Source: Poriferisodalis sp965204125
GTDB lineage: Bacteria; Actinomycetota; Acidimicrobiia; Acidimicrobiales; Poriferisodalaceae
Assembly: GCF_965204125.1 (NCBI RefSeq)
Contig: NZ_OZ241968.1
Location: forward strand, 1,302,001 to 1,366,000
DNA length: 64,000 bases
Reading direction: 5' to 3'
Each line of letters opens with the position of its first letter. Within the stretch, counting starts at the first letter, position 1. Under the pieces are notes generated by a model. It searched no databases, had not been told where the DNA came from, and saw nothing but the letters and a program-made list of their open reading frames with translations. Of the stretch, positions 39,176-47,929 are shown one piece after another. Position numbers and translations under genes: made by a program.

Positions 39176-40312
39176 CTAGAGGTGAGCCTCGCGCAGCCAC
39201 TTCCTCATGGCCTCGTGCACGAAGGACACCGAACCTCGCGATGGCCGGTACAGGGTGCCTGCGGCCTCGAGGCGTGTGAGATAGGTCGCGAGATAGCCGG
39301 AGCTCTTGTCGAGCGCTGCGGCGAGGTCTCGTCGCCGGACCTCTGCATCGGCGAAGCGGCTCATCTCAATGAGTACGCGCCTGTCGCCGTCGGAGAGATC
39401 CCGCCAGACCGGTCTGAGCACCTGTTCCACCATGGCGAGGTTCGCGATCCGGATTCCGGCCTCGGCGTCAGCGAGGGTCACACCGCCGTCGAGGTCGGTG
39501 CATGACTCCCACATGTGGTAGCCGACGAGCTGAACCATGAAGGGATATCCCGATGCGGCCGAAGCAGCAGCCTCCAGCGCCTCGCTCGTTACGCGATGGC
39601 CTGAGTCGACGATGGGTGCCCGCAGCGCCCGCATTGTCTCGGCGCGCTCCAACGGTTGGATCGGTGTCCGAGCGATGCGCTGGAAGAACGTCATCGCGTC
39701 GTCAGCGAGAATGCCGTCTTCCATGCTCGGCAGGCCAGCGCCCACGAACATGACCGGCTTGGCGTCGACTTTGGAGACCGCCTGCAACGCATGTGCGAAC
39801 TCACGCGCTGAGTCGATGTGCGCCTTGTGAAACTCGTCCAAAGTGAGTAAAGCACCGCTGTGCTTGGACTCGGCCAGTTCGCCGAGCGCGCCCATCGTCC
39901 GCAGCATCCGGGTTCGCGGCCGGTCGGCGCCGGCTGCGCTCTCGGCTAACTCGATTCCGCCGCCGGTGCCCAGCACAGACAGGTTGATCGAAGAGATCCT
40001 CCGGCGCGAGCGGCGATCGTCGAGTTCTGTAACGGCATCCGCGAGCTGTTCGGTGATCAATCCCGAAAGGTTCTCAGACGGTGTGGCGGTGATCGGCACG
40101 GTGGCCCATCCGGCTTGCTCCGCTGCGTCACGCATGGCCTTGAGTAGGACGGTCTTGCCGGAACCGCGTGGACTAGCGATCAGCATGGTGAAGTCCGGGT
40201 GCGTCGGCCCGGCCGCCATCGCGACACGCAGACGTTCGAGCGGTTCCTCACGGCCGACGAGCGTGTGCGGAGCAACGCCGAACGATGGCCGGAACGGGTT
40301 CTGATCGGTCAT
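39176..40312 (-). CDS. AAA-type ATPase with C-terminal winged-helix-like region
   Basis: The 378-residue protein begins NPFRPSFGVAPHTLVGREEP. Walker A is ASPRGSGKTVLLKAM near residue 47, and Walker B is ALLTLDEFHKAHID. A lid region follows, then a C-terminal wHTH-like part (DGDRRVLIEMSRFADAEVRR, LATYLTRLEAAGTLYRP). It resembles ORC/Cdc6-like or STAND-type prokaryotic ATPases found in accessory loci. The substrate is unknown. It sits upstream of the HNH gene, and a helically phased repeat array lies about 50 bp before its start. Confidence 0.8.
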   Translation of the reverse strand: MTDQNPFRPSFGVAPHTLVGREEPLERLRVAMAAGPTHPDFTMLIASPRGSGKTVLLKAMRDAAEQAGWATVPITATPSENLSGLITEQLADAVTELDDRRSRRRISSINLSVLGTGGGIELAESAAGADRPRTRMLRTMGALGELAESKHSGALLTLDEFHKAHIDSAREFAHALQAVSKVDAKPVMFVGAGLPSMEDGILADDAMTFFQRIARTPIQPLERAETMRALRAPIVDSGHRVTSEALEAAASAASGYPFMVQLVGYHMWESCTDLDGGVTLADAEAGIRIANLAMVEQVLRPVWRDLSDGDRRVLIEMSRFADAEVRRRDLAAALDKSSGYLATYLTRLEAAGTLYRPSRGSVSFVHEAMRKWLREAHL

Positions 40313-40360
40313 TGCTGCGTATCCAGTCGATGGCCTACGCAGTTCAGCCTATTTGGCATC

Positions 40361-40410
40361 GCTAAAGAAGGCTAAAATAAGCTAAACAAAGCTAAAATTC
40401 GCTAAAGAAG
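40361..40410. repeat. Five 10-bp-phased GCTAAA repeats
   Basis: GCTAAA starts at exactly 40361, 40371, 40381, 40391 and 40401, each followed by four variable AT-rich bases; the first and last units are identical (GCTAAAGAAG). The period is close to one helical turn. The array is upstream of the ATPase gene (start 40312) and is the most AT-rich segment of the area, in contrast to its high-GC surroundings. It looks like an operator array. The rest of the 40313-40488 gap shows nothing else. Confidence 0.9.
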
Positions 40411-40488
40411 CTGCGGCAGGCTGGACATCACAAGGGCTGCTGGCCTCACACGGGTGTTCATCCGGCGCTGCCGACGCGGTGGCGGGGC

Positions 40489-42666
40489 TCAGTCGTCGGC
40501 GGCTTCGAGGGCGTCGATGAGGTGGATGGAGATGTCGGCCACCTTGACTTCGTCGTCCTCGACGCCGTGGCCCTTCACGCCGTCGTCGATCATGATGTAG
40601 CAGAACGGGCAGGCCGTGGCGATGCGGTCGGCGCCGGTGTCGAGCAGCTCGCGTGAGCGCTCGTCGTTGACCTTGGTGCCGATCGTTTCCTCCATCCACA
40701 TGCGCGCCCCGCCGGCCCCGCAGCACATGCCCTTGGTGCCGTTGCGTGGCGCCTCCACGATCTCCACGCCGCCCAGGCTGCCGATGACGTTGCGCGGCGC
40801 CAGGTACACGTCGTTGTGGCGGCCCAGGTAGCACGAGTCGTGGTACACGACCCGCTCGTCCAGCCGTGCTTCGGAGAGATCCAGGCGCCCGTCGGCCACA
40901 AGCTGTTCGAGGAACTGGGCATGGTGGATGACCTCCCAGTTCCCGCCGTACTGCGGGTACTCGTTGCGCAGCGTGTTGAAGCAATGCGGGCACTGGGTGA
41001 TGACCTTGCGGACACCCATGCCGTTCAGCGCTGCGATGTTCTCCGCCGCGAGCATCTGGAACAGGTACTCATTGCCCGACCGCCGCGCGCTGTCGCCGGT
41101 GCAGTTCTCGCCCGGGCCCAGGATGGCGAAGTCGACCCCGGCGCGCTGCAGCAGCTTGGCTGTGGCCACCGATACCCGGCGGTTCTTGTCGTCGAACGAC
41201 CCGGCACAGCCCACCCAGTAGAGATACTCGTGATCGAACGGGTCATCGGCGTCGACCACCTCCACATCGAGACCGTCGGCCCAGTCGGCCCGTTCGCCGT
41301 TGTTGAGGTTCCACGGGTTGGCGTTGTTCTCCATGCCCCGGAACGCGGTACCCAGCTCGGCGGGGAACTCGCTCTCCATCAGCGTCAGGTAGCGACGCAT
41401 GTCGAGGATTTTGTCGAGGATCTCGATGTTGACCGGGCAGTTCTCGTCGCACGCCTTGCACGTCGTGCACGCCCAGAGCTCTTCGTGGGTGATCCGCTCG
41501 AAGACCGAATCCGCCGCCACAGTGATCTCGGCATCAGTGCCGATCGGCGGCGTCACCCCGCCGTGCTCGCCGGTCGCGGCCATGATCTCGCCGGTCTTCA
41601 GCACGATCTCGCGAGGATCGAGCGGCTTGCCCGTGGCATGGGCCGGGCACACCGCCGTGCACCGGCCGCACATCGTGCAGGCGTCGGTGTCGAGCAGCTG
41701 CTTCCAGGTGAACTCGTTCACCATCGACACGCCGATGGTCTCGATGTCCTCGGCCTCCATGAGGTCGGGCACCATCCGCATGGCGCCCTTGGGGCGCTCG
41801 CGGTCGCGCAGGTACATGTTGAGCGGCGAGGTGAACATGTGCCGCAGCATGGTGATGGGCAGCATCACCAGGAACGCCATGAAGCAGCCGACGTGGGCGA
41901 TCCACCACACCTGGTGCCAGCCGCGGATATTGGCGAGGCCGTCGAACGCAGCCGACAGCGGGTAGCCGATGAACGACCACTGCTCGTATGCCGGCCGGCC
42001 GTCGATCACGATGCGCATGGCCTCGGCCACGAACCCGGTGGCACCCAGCGCGGCGAGCACGATCAGGATCACCATGTGCTCTGGCCGCGACTTGATCCGG
42101 ATGCGGTACGGGCGCGCGGCATACCGGCGCACGATCGCCCACACCGCTCCGACCAGGAAGATGGCTCCCGCCAAGTCGCCGACGAAGCTGAAGCCCTGGT
42201 AGGTGGGGCCGACGAGGAACTTCGCAGCCGTCGGCAGCTGGTGGTTGATCTCGAGCGTGGTGGTGACGGCCAGCAGCACCAGGAAGCCGTAGTAGAGCAG
42301 CGCATGCATCACACCGGCGGCCGGGTCGCGCAGCAGCGTCTGCATGAGCACGCCGCCGCGGTAGTCGTGCAGCCGCCGGCTGGCGTTGGACGCCGTGGTG
42401 GAGCGTCGATCGGGCGCGCCCCGCTGCCAGTTGCGCGTGCGCTGGGCGAAGTTCCATGCCCCGTAGACGATCAGCACGCACGTCAAGGCGTAGAACGCGA
42501 ACTTGACCCCGCCCGGCACATTGCCGAACACCTCGCGATGCGCTGCGTCGGTGTCCTCATGGAAGCCGAAGGCGGCCGCGGCAATGCCCGAGGCAGCGGT
42601 GATCGCTGCGAACGCGATACCGATGCCCAGTACGAGTTGGTGCGGTCGCAGAGGCGGCTTGCTCAC
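40489..42666 (-). CDS. etfD: EtfD-like membrane iron-sulfur oxidoreductase
   Basis: The 725-residue protein combines an N-terminal membrane part with at least five helices (for example LLYYGFLVLLAVTTTLEINH) and two [4Fe-4S] clusters (CTMCGRCTAVCPAHATGKPL and CTTCKACDENCPVNIEILD). Two CCG cysteine domains follow (VGCAGSFD..CTGD..QCPHCFNT, and DSCYLGRHN..MCCGAGGARM..CPFC). This is the heterodisulfide-reductase-like family that includes mycobacterial EtfD (Rv0338c), which passes electrons from ETF, reduced during fatty-acid beta-oxidation, to menaquinone. No etfAB is in this window. It reads alone on the reverse strand. Confidence 0.85.
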   Translation of the reverse strand: MSKPPLRPHQLVLGIGIAFAAITAASGIAAAAFGFHEDTDAAHREVFGNVPGGVKFAFYALTCVLIVYGAWNFAQRTRNWQRGAPDRRSTTASNASRRLHDYRGGVLMQTLLRDPAAGVMHALLYYGFLVLLAVTTTLEINHQLPTAAKFLVGPTYQGFSFVGDLAGAIFLVGAVWAIVRRYAARPYRIRIKSRPEHMVILIVLAALGATGFVAEAMRIVIDGRPAYEQWSFIGYPLSAAFDGLANIRGWHQVWWIAHVGCFMAFLVMLPITMLRHMFTSPLNMYLRDRERPKGAMRMVPDLMEAEDIETIGVSMVNEFTWKQLLDTDACTMCGRCTAVCPAHATGKPLDPREIVLKTGEIMAATGEHGGVTPPIGTDAEITVAADSVFERITHEELWACTTCKACDENCPVNIEILDKILDMRRYLTLMESEFPAELGTAFRGMENNANPWNLNNGERADWADGLDVEVVDADDPFDHEYLYWVGCAGSFDDKNRRVSVATAKLLQRAGVDFAILGPGENCTGDSARRSGNEYLFQMLAAENIAALNGMGVRKVITQCPHCFNTLRNEYPQYGGNWEVIHHAQFLEQLVADGRLDLSEARLDERVVYHDSCYLGRHNDVYLAPRNVIGSLGGVEIVEAPRNGTKGMCCGAGGARMWMEETIGTKVNDERSRELLDTGADRIATACPFCYIMIDDGVKGHGVEDDEVKVADISIHLIDALEAADD

Positions 42667-42711
42667 GCTGGCGAAGTTAGCTGACGCCCCTGCGACGGGG
42701 CGGTGAGTGGT

Positions 42712-43143
42712 TCAGCCGTAGAGCTTGCGGTTCGCCTTGCGCAGGCGACCGGCCAGTTCCGACAGCAGCTTGTGGGCCACCGAAGGGGTGCTGTCGATGA
42801 TGCCTTTCAGCTCCCGCCGCGACAGCATGATCGTTTCCATGTCGGTGGCAGCCACCACCGACGCGGTGCGCGGGCCGTCGTCGAAGAGCGCCATCTCGCC
42901 GATGGACTCGCCCGGGCCGATCTCGGCGACCTTGCGCCCGTTGCGCCGGACCACTGCCGTGCCGTGCACGATCACGAAGGCATAGCCGGCCATCGCGCCG
43001 CCGCTGCCCTCCTCAACGATGTTGTCGCCGGCTGTGAAATCGACCTGCTCGGCCTTGCGTGCGATGTGTTGGAGTTCCTTCTTGCTGCAGTCGGAGAACA
43101 GATCAACTTCACGAAGACTCTCCGCACGATTCGCTACCGACAT
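42712..43143 (-). CDS. Cyclic nucleotide-binding domain protein
   Basis: From the ATG at 43143 (AAGGAG upstream) the product has 143 residues and is a single Crp-type cNMP domain: LFSDCSKKELQHIARKAEQV, GDNIVEEGSGGAMAGYAFVI and the phosphate-binding cassette GPGESIGEMALFDDGPRTAS. The family's Arg and Ser contacts in the cassette are kept. There is no DNA-binding HTH, so it is not a Crp regulator; it may sense cAMP for an unknown partner. The longer frame upstream is not conserved-looking. Confidence 0.82.
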   Translation of the reverse strand: MSVANRAESLREVDLFSDCSKKELQHIARKAEQVDFTAGDNIVEEGSGGAMAGYAFVIVHGTAVVRRNGRKVAEIGPGESIGEMALFDDGPRTASVVAATDMETIMLSRRELKGIIDSTPSVAHKLLSELAGRLRKANRKLYG

Positions 43144-43328
43144 ATCCCGCTCCTTGCCGCCGTGGCCTGTTGCGCCGGGGCTGGCTGGCCCACAAGCGCC
43201 GGACCGTAGCATGCGCCCGGCCCCCAAGACGCGCCAGAGACTAGCGCCCGCCGCCCATTCATCGGGCAGGTTGCGTGCAATCGGCCCTGCGGCGTGCGAC
43301 GCTAGGGAGGCTGAGCCGGGAGGGCGCA

Positions 43329-43682
43329 ATGGTTGAGGCCTCGGTTGCAATGGTGACAGCGGTCATCAAGCCACACCGGCTCGAGATGGTGCTCGAGGCG
43401 TTGCGGGATCTCGACATCACCGGGCTGACCGCGTCGGAGGTCCGGGGATTCGGCCGTCAGGGCGGCCACACCGAGACGTACCGGGGCACCGAGTACCACG
43501 TGGACTTCATTCCGAAGGTCCGCATCGAGGTGCTGGTGGCGACCGAGCTAGCTGAGCGGGTGGTGGATGCCATTGTCGAATCCACCCGTACCGAGCGGAT
43601 TGGCGATGGCAAAGTGTGGGTCACTGCCGTCAACAGCGTTGTGCGCATTCGCACGGGTGAGCGCGGCATCGACGCTCTGTAG
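43329..43682 (+). CDS. glnB: Nitrogen regulatory protein PII
   Basis: The 117-residue PII starts at an ATG with GGGAGG upstream. It has AVIKPHRLEMVLEALRDLDI, the T-loop GHTETYRGTEYHVDFIPKVR with the modifiable Tyr in TEYHVDF, and DGKVWVTAVNSVVRIRTGER. PII proteins bind ATP/ADP and 2-oxoglutarate and control nitrogen uptake and assimilation. No amt, glnD or glnA is adjacent, so its partner cannot be read from context. Confidence 0.92.
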   Translation: MVEASVAMVTAVIKPHRLEMVLEALRDLDITGLTASEVRGFGRQGGHTETYRGTEYHVDFIPKVRIEVLVATELAERVVDAIVESTRTERIGDGKVWVTAVNSVVRIRTGERGIDAL

Positions 43683-43692
43683 GGGGCGGCTC

Positions 43693-44415
43693 TCAGCGGA
43701 GGTAGCGGTCCTCGACTGGGCATTGCGTGGCGACTTGCAGATTGGCATCTAGCTCGTACAGCAGCGGTATTCCGGTGGGGATGTTGAGCTGGGCGATATC
43801 GCTGTCGCCGATGCCGTCAAGGTGCTTCACGAGCGCTCGCAGGCTGTTGCCGTGGGCGGCGACCAGCACGGTCGCGCCGGCTCGCAGGTCTCCGACGATG
43901 CCTTCGTGCCAGTAGGGCAGCATGCGTTGCACGACGTCGGCCAGGCACTCGCCGCGTGGCACCTCGCTGGGGTTCAAGCCTGCGTAGCGCGGATCGTTTG
44001 CGACGTCGAACTCATGATCAGGGGGCATCGGCGGGGGAGGCACGTCATAGCTGCGCCGCCAGAGATGGACTTGGTCGGCGCCGTGCCGTTCGGCCATCTC
44101 GGCCTTGTTCAAACCGGTGAGCGCTCCGTAGTGCCGTTCGTTCAGCCGCCAGTGCCGCCGTACCGGCAGCCAGCCCCGGCCCATCGCGTCGAGCGTTGTG
44201 TTGGCGGTCTGGATTGCACGTCGCAGGAGCGATGTGTGCACGACGTCGGGTTCGATGCCTGCCGCCAGGAGGGTGGCGCCGGCGGCACGGGCTTCCGCCT
44301 GCCCGTCGTCAGTCAGGCCGACGTCCCACCAGCCGGTGAAGCGGTTCTCGAGGTTCCAGGCGCTCTGGCCGTGGCGCAGGAGCACGAGGGTGTGCGTGTC
44401 GCCTAGCAATGCCAT
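43693..44415 (-). CDS. gpmA: 2,3-bisphosphoglycerate-dependent phosphoglycerate mutase
   Basis: The 240-residue glycolytic enzyme has the phosphohistidine loop LVLLRHGQSAWNLENRFTGW, SLLRRAIQTANTTLD, the RLNERHYGALTGLNKAEMAE segment typical of dPGM and the second catalytic His in VLVAAHGNSLRALVKHLDGI. It interconverts 3- and 2-phosphoglycerate. The ATG at 44415 is preferred to the frame start at 44451. It converges with glnB, and its upstream side is shared with the dnaK promoter. Confidence 0.94.
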   Translation of the reverse strand: MALLGDTHTLVLLRHGQSAWNLENRFTGWWDVGLTDDGQAEARAAGATLLAAGIEPDVVHTSLLRRAIQTANTTLDAMGRGWLPVRRHWRLNERHYGALTGLNKAEMAERHGADQVHLWRRSYDVPPPPMPPDHEFDVANDPRYAGLNPSEVPRGECLADVVQRMLPYWHEGIVGDLRAGATVLVAAHGNSLRALVKHLDGIGDSDIAQLNIPTGIPLLYELDANLQVATQCPVEDRYLR

Positions 44416-44470
44416 GGGCGTGCACGGTAGCCCGCTGCGCTGGGGCTTCAACCTGTAGCATGACTTAGAG

Positions 44471-44502
44471 AAGTTGCTAGTAATACACTCAACTTATATG
44501 CT
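44471..44502 (+). promoter_or_regulatory. Predicted dnaK promoter with inverted repeat
   Basis: TTGCTA (44474-44479) and TATGCT (44497-44502), spaced 17 bp, are a plausible -35/-10 pair about 70 bp before dnaK. An inverted repeat AAGTTG-N13-CAACTT (44471-44495) overlays the spacer and is a candidate operator for HspR, encoded downstream. It is not the canonical HAIR sequence. The segment is conspicuously AT-rich. Confidence 0.5.
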
Positions 44503-44570
44503 TGTCAGTACTACCAATCCGCATTCTTGGCCGGTTTGGGCCGGGATGCCACACGATGAAAGGCACAGCG

Positions 44571-46388
44571 ATGCCGAAGGCTGTCGGAATTGACCTCGGA
44601 ACCACGAACTCGGTGGTGGCTGCGATGGAGGGCGGCGAGCCCGCTGTCATTGCCAACGCCGAAGGCGACCGCACGACCCCGTCGGTGGTTGCCTTCGCCC
44701 GCAACGGTGAGGTGCTGACCGGCGAGGTCGCCAAGCGGCAGGCGGTCACGAATCCCGAGCGCACCATTGCCTCGGTCAAGCGACACATGGGCACCACCTG
44801 GGGCAAGTCCATCGACGACAAGAACTACACGCCGCAGGAGATCTCGGCCCGAGTGCTGCAGAAGCTGAAGCTCGACGCCGAGCAGTACCTCGGCGACACG
44901 GTGACCGAAGCCGTCATCACCGTGCCGGCGTACTTCGACGACGCACAGCGCACCGCCACGACGGAGGCGGGCAAGATCGCCGGCCTCGACGTGCTGCGCA
45001 TCATTAACGAGCCCACGGCCGCTGCGCTGGCGTACGGCCTCGACAAGGAGACCGAGGACCAGACGATCCTGGTGTTCGATCTCGGCGGGGGCACCTTCGA
45101 CGTGTCCGTGCTCGAGATCGGCGACGGCGTCTTCGAGGTGAAGTCCACCGCCGGTGACACCCACCTCGGCGGCGACGACTGGGACGCCGCTGTGGTCGCG
45201 TGGCTGGTGGCGTCGTTCAAGGGCGACCACGGGGTCGACCTGAGCACCGATGCAATGGCCGGCCAGCGCCTGCGGGAGGCGGCCGAGCAGGCCAAGAAGG
45301 ACCTGTCGTCCAAGCAGACCACCCAGATCAACCTGCCGTTCATCACGGCGACCGACAGCGGCCCGCTCCACCTCGACTACGAGCTGAGCCGGTCCAAGTT
45401 CGAAGAGCTGACGTTCGACCTGCTGAAGCGCTGCCGATCCCCCTTCGAACAGGCCATCAACGACGCGGGCCTGGCAAAGGCCGACATCGACCACGTCATC
45501 TTGGTGGGCGGCTCCACGCGCATGCCCGCCGTGCAGAAGCTGGTGACCGAGCTCACGGGCCGTGAGCCTCACAAGGGCGTGAATCCCGACGAGGTGGTCT
45601 CGGTGGGTGCCGCCATCCAGGCCGGCGTGCTCAAGGGCGATGTCACCGATGTGCTGCTGCTGGACGTCACACCGCTCAGCTTGGGCATCGAGACCAAGGG
45701 CGGCGTGATGACGCGCCTCATCGATCGCAACACCACGATCCCGACGCGCCGGTCGGAGATGTTCACCACAGCCGAAGACGGTCAGCCCTCCGTGGAGATC
45801 CATGTGCTGCAGGGCGAGCGGGAGATGGCGGCCGGCAACAAGACACTGGGCAAGTTCCAGCTGGTCGGCCTGCCGCCGGCGCCGCGGGGCGTCCCGCAGA
45901 TCGAGGTGGCGTTCGACATCGATGCCAACGGCATCGTCCACGTGTCCGCCAAGGACAGCGCGACCGGCAAGGAGCAGTCGATCACCATCACCGGGCAGTC
46001 GGCCATGTCGCCCGACGAGATCGAGCGGATGGTCTCCGATGCCGAGGCGCATGCCGCAGAAGACGCCCGCCGGCGGGAAGAGGCCGAGATCCGCAACAAC
46101 GCGGACACGCTCGTGTACCAGACCCGCAAGTTGCTTGATGAGCAGGGCGACAGCGTCTCCGCCGACGACAAGGAGCCCGTGGAGTCCGCGGTGGCTGCAG
46201 CGAGCGAGGCACTCGAGAGCGACGATCTCGACGCCATCCGCTCGGCCACCGAAACGCTTGCCGCTGCCAGCAGCGCGTTCAGCCAGAAGCTGTACGAGTC
46301 TGCGGCCGCGAACACCGCGACTGATGCCGAGGGCACCGGTTCTGACGACGATGTCGTCGACGCGGAGATCGTGGACGAGGAGAAGTGA
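44571..46388 (+). CDS. dnaK: Molecular chaperone DnaK (Hsp70)
   Basis: The 605-residue Hsp70 has VGIDLGTTNSVVAAMEGGEP, the phosphate loop ILVFDLGGGTFDVSVLEIGD and the adenosine motif VILVGGSTRMPAVQKLV. The substrate domain has DVTPLSLGIETKGGVMTRLI, and the acidic tail ends DDDVVDAEIVDEEK. It folds and protects proteins with GrpE and DnaJ. The ATG at 44571 is the conserved start; the frame opens at 44502 but that lies in the promoter. It heads dnaK-grpE-dnaJ-hspR. Confidence 0.97.
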   Translation: MPKAVGIDLGTTNSVVAAMEGGEPAVIANAEGDRTTPSVVAFARNGEVLTGEVAKRQAVTNPERTIASVKRHMGTTWGKSIDDKNYTPQEISARVLQKLKLDAEQYLGDTVTEAVITVPAYFDDAQRTATTEAGKIAGLDVLRIINEPTAAALAYGLDKETEDQTILVFDLGGGTFDVSVLEIGDGVFEVKSTAGDTHLGGDDWDAAVVAWLVASFKGDHGVDLSTDAMAGQRLREAAEQAKKDLSSKQTTQINLPFITATDSGPLHLDYELSRSKFEELTFDLLKRCRSPFEQAINDAGLAKADIDHVILVGGSTRMPAVQKLVTELTGREPHKGVNPDEVVSVGAAIQAGVLKGDVTDVLLLDVTPLSLGIETKGGVMTRLIDRNTTIPTRRSEMFTTAEDGQPSVEIHVLQGEREMAAGNKTLGKFQLVGLPPAPRGVPQIEVAFDIDANGIVHVSAKDSATGKEQSITITGQSAMSPDEIERMVSDAEAHAAEDARRREEAEIRNNADTLVYQTRKLLDEQGDSVSADDKEPVESAVAAASEALESDDLDAIRSATETLAAASSAFSQKLYESAAANTATDAEGTGSDDDVVDAEIVDEEK

Positions 46389-46906
46389 GCGAACCCGAGA
46401 CCGAGCTTGACGCGGCGGCTGCGGAAGCAGTCGGCGAGAGCCCAGAGGATCTGGAAGATCTGGCGGAACGGGCCGACCTGCTGCCTCAGCTCGAAGCCGT
46501 GATGGCCGAGCGCGACGACTATCTCGACCAGCTGCAGCGCCAGCGGGCGGAGTTCCAGAACTACCGGAAGCGGGTCGAAGCGGAGCGGCGCCAGCAGGTG
46601 GCTGCCGGCGTCAGCCGCTTGGTCGAGTCGCTGCTGCCGGTGCTCGACGGGTGCGACGCGGCCACTGCCCAAGGGCACGACGAAGTGGCCGCTGTGGGCC
46701 AGTCGCTCATGGTCGCCCTGGGCAAGGCGGGGCTCGAACGCATCGACTCCGTCGGGGAGCCGTTCGACCCCACCCAGCACGAGGCGGTGACGATCGAGGA
46801 GGCAGTCGACGACGCCCCTCAGATTGTGGCGGCGGAGCTGCGCAGCGGATTCCGTTTCGACGGCCGTGTGCTGCGTGCTGCCATGGTCCAGGTGCGCGCG
46901 GGGTAG
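46385..46906 (+). CDS. grpE: Nucleotide exchange factor GrpE
   Basis: The 173-residue GrpE starts with a GTG overlapping the dnaK stop. After an acidic lead it has the coiled coil ERDDYLDQLQRQRAEFQNYR and the C-terminal sheet with DSVGEPFDPTQHEAVTIEE and LRSGFRFDGRVLRAAMVQVR. It releases ADP from DnaK. Length and order are standard. Confidence 0.95.
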   Translation: MSEPETELDAAAAEAVGESPEDLEDLAERADLLPQLEAVMAERDDYLDQLQRQRAEFQNYRKRVEAERRQQVAAGVSRLVESLLPVLDGCDAATAQGHDEVAAVGQSLMVALGKAGLERIDSVGEPFDPTQHEAVTIEEAVDDAPQIVAAELRSGFRFDGRVLRAAMVQVRAG

Positions 46907-46915
46907 GGAGCCACG

Positions 46916-47899
46916 ATGGACCCACGACGCGAGTGGTTCGAGACCGACTACTACGCAGCCTTGGGTGTCTCGCCCGACGCGTCGGACAAGGACATCACCA
47001 AGGCGTACCGGAAGCTCGCGCGCAAGCACCATCCGGATTCGAGCGCCGGCGACGAGGAACGCTTCAAGCAGATCTCCGCGGCGTACGACGTCATCGGCGA
47101 CACCGAGAAGCGAGCCGCGTATGACGAGGCGCGCCGCATGGGGCCTGCGGGCTTCGGCCCGCAGATGGGCGGGTTCGCATCGGGGCCTGGCGGCTTCAGC
47201 ATCCGCATTGAGGACCTCGGCGATCTGGGCGGCATCTTCGGCAACCTGTTCGGCGACGGCCGCGGTCGAGCCGGCCGCGGCGGGCCCATGCCGATGCGCG
47301 GCCACGATCTCGAAACCCGGCTCGGCATCTCGTTCCGCGATGCGGTGTCCGGAGCAGTCACCGAGGTGGCGGTGCCCGACGCATCGTCGGGCGGGATGCG
47401 GAAGGTCAAGGTGCGCATTCCTGCCGGGGTCGAGGACGGCGGCCGGATCAGGCTGGCGGGCAAGGGCTCGCCGGGCTCGGGCGGGGCACCCAACGGCGAT
47501 CTGTTCGTGCTTGTCGACGTGGCGCCGGACACAGATTTCGGCCGTGACGGCCGCAACCTGACCATCAACGTGCCGATCACCTTTCCCGAGGCCGTATTCG
47601 GTGCTGATGTCAAGGTGCTGGACTTCGACGGGGACTCGGTGACCCTGCGCATCCCGCCGGGCACCCCGTCGGGCAAGACCTTCCGGGTGCGCGGCCGCGG
47701 CGTCTCCACCCGCCGTGGCACCGGCGATCTGCTGGTGAGCGTCGACATCGTGGTGCCGACGAAGCTGTCGTCTGCGGAGCAGGCGGCGATCGAGGCACTG
47801 CGTGACGTCACCGACTTCGAGGGAGAGACGGGTCGGCGGCAGCGCGATACCGAGCCGGAACCGGCGACATTCGCCGACACCGCAGGAGCACAGCGATAG
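46916..47899 (+). CDS. dnaJ: DnaJ-like co-chaperone without zinc finger
   Basis: The 327-residue protein has a J domain, DYYAALGVSPDASDKDITKA, with HPD in RKHHPDSSAGDEERFKQI. A Gly-rich linker follows, then two beta-barrel substrate domains (VKVRIPAGVEDGGRIRLAGK and VTLRIPPGTPSGKTFRVRGR). No CxxCxGxG repeats are present, so it is a class B, CbpA-like J protein although it occupies the dnaJ place in the operon. It stimulates DnaK ATPase. Confidence 0.93.
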   Translation: MDPRREWFETDYYAALGVSPDASDKDITKAYRKLARKHHPDSSAGDEERFKQISAAYDVIGDTEKRAAYDEARRMGPAGFGPQMGGFASGPGGFSIRIEDLGDLGGIFGNLFGDGRGRAGRGGPMPMRGHDLETRLGISFRDAVSGAVTEVAVPDASSGGMRKVKVRIPAGVEDGGRIRLAGKGSPGSGGAPNGDLFVLVDVAPDTDFGRDGRNLTINVPITFPEAVFGADVKVLDFDGDSVTLRIPPGTPSGKTFRVRGRGVSTRRGTGDLLVSVDIVVPTKLSSAEQAAIEALRDVTDFEGETGRRQRDTEPEPATFADTAGAQR

Positions 47900-47929
47900 C
47901 GACCAGGGGACGAACCGAGGAACACCGTC

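Noticed and set aside
40361..40410. CRISPR array
   Set aside because: The repeat is only 6 bp conserved in a 10-bp period, with no spacer-length units and no cas genes; kept instead as a phased operator-like array.
40816..42684. Long plus-strand open frame of 622 codons
   Set aside because: It lies wholly antisense to the etfD-like gene, is rich in His/Arg/Val/Gly with no recognisable domain, and is the usual shadow frame of high-GC coding DNA.
43303..43320. Further copies of the dispersed repeat (GAGGCTGAGCC)
   Set aside because: Only an 11-bp block is shared here and at 3071 and 27184; too short to separate from chance in high-GC DNA.
44460..44500. Canonical HAIR (HspR) operator at dnaK
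   Set aside because: ACTCAAC resembles one half-site, but the matching CTTGAGT half at 7-bp spacing is absent; reported instead as a non-canonical inverted repeat.
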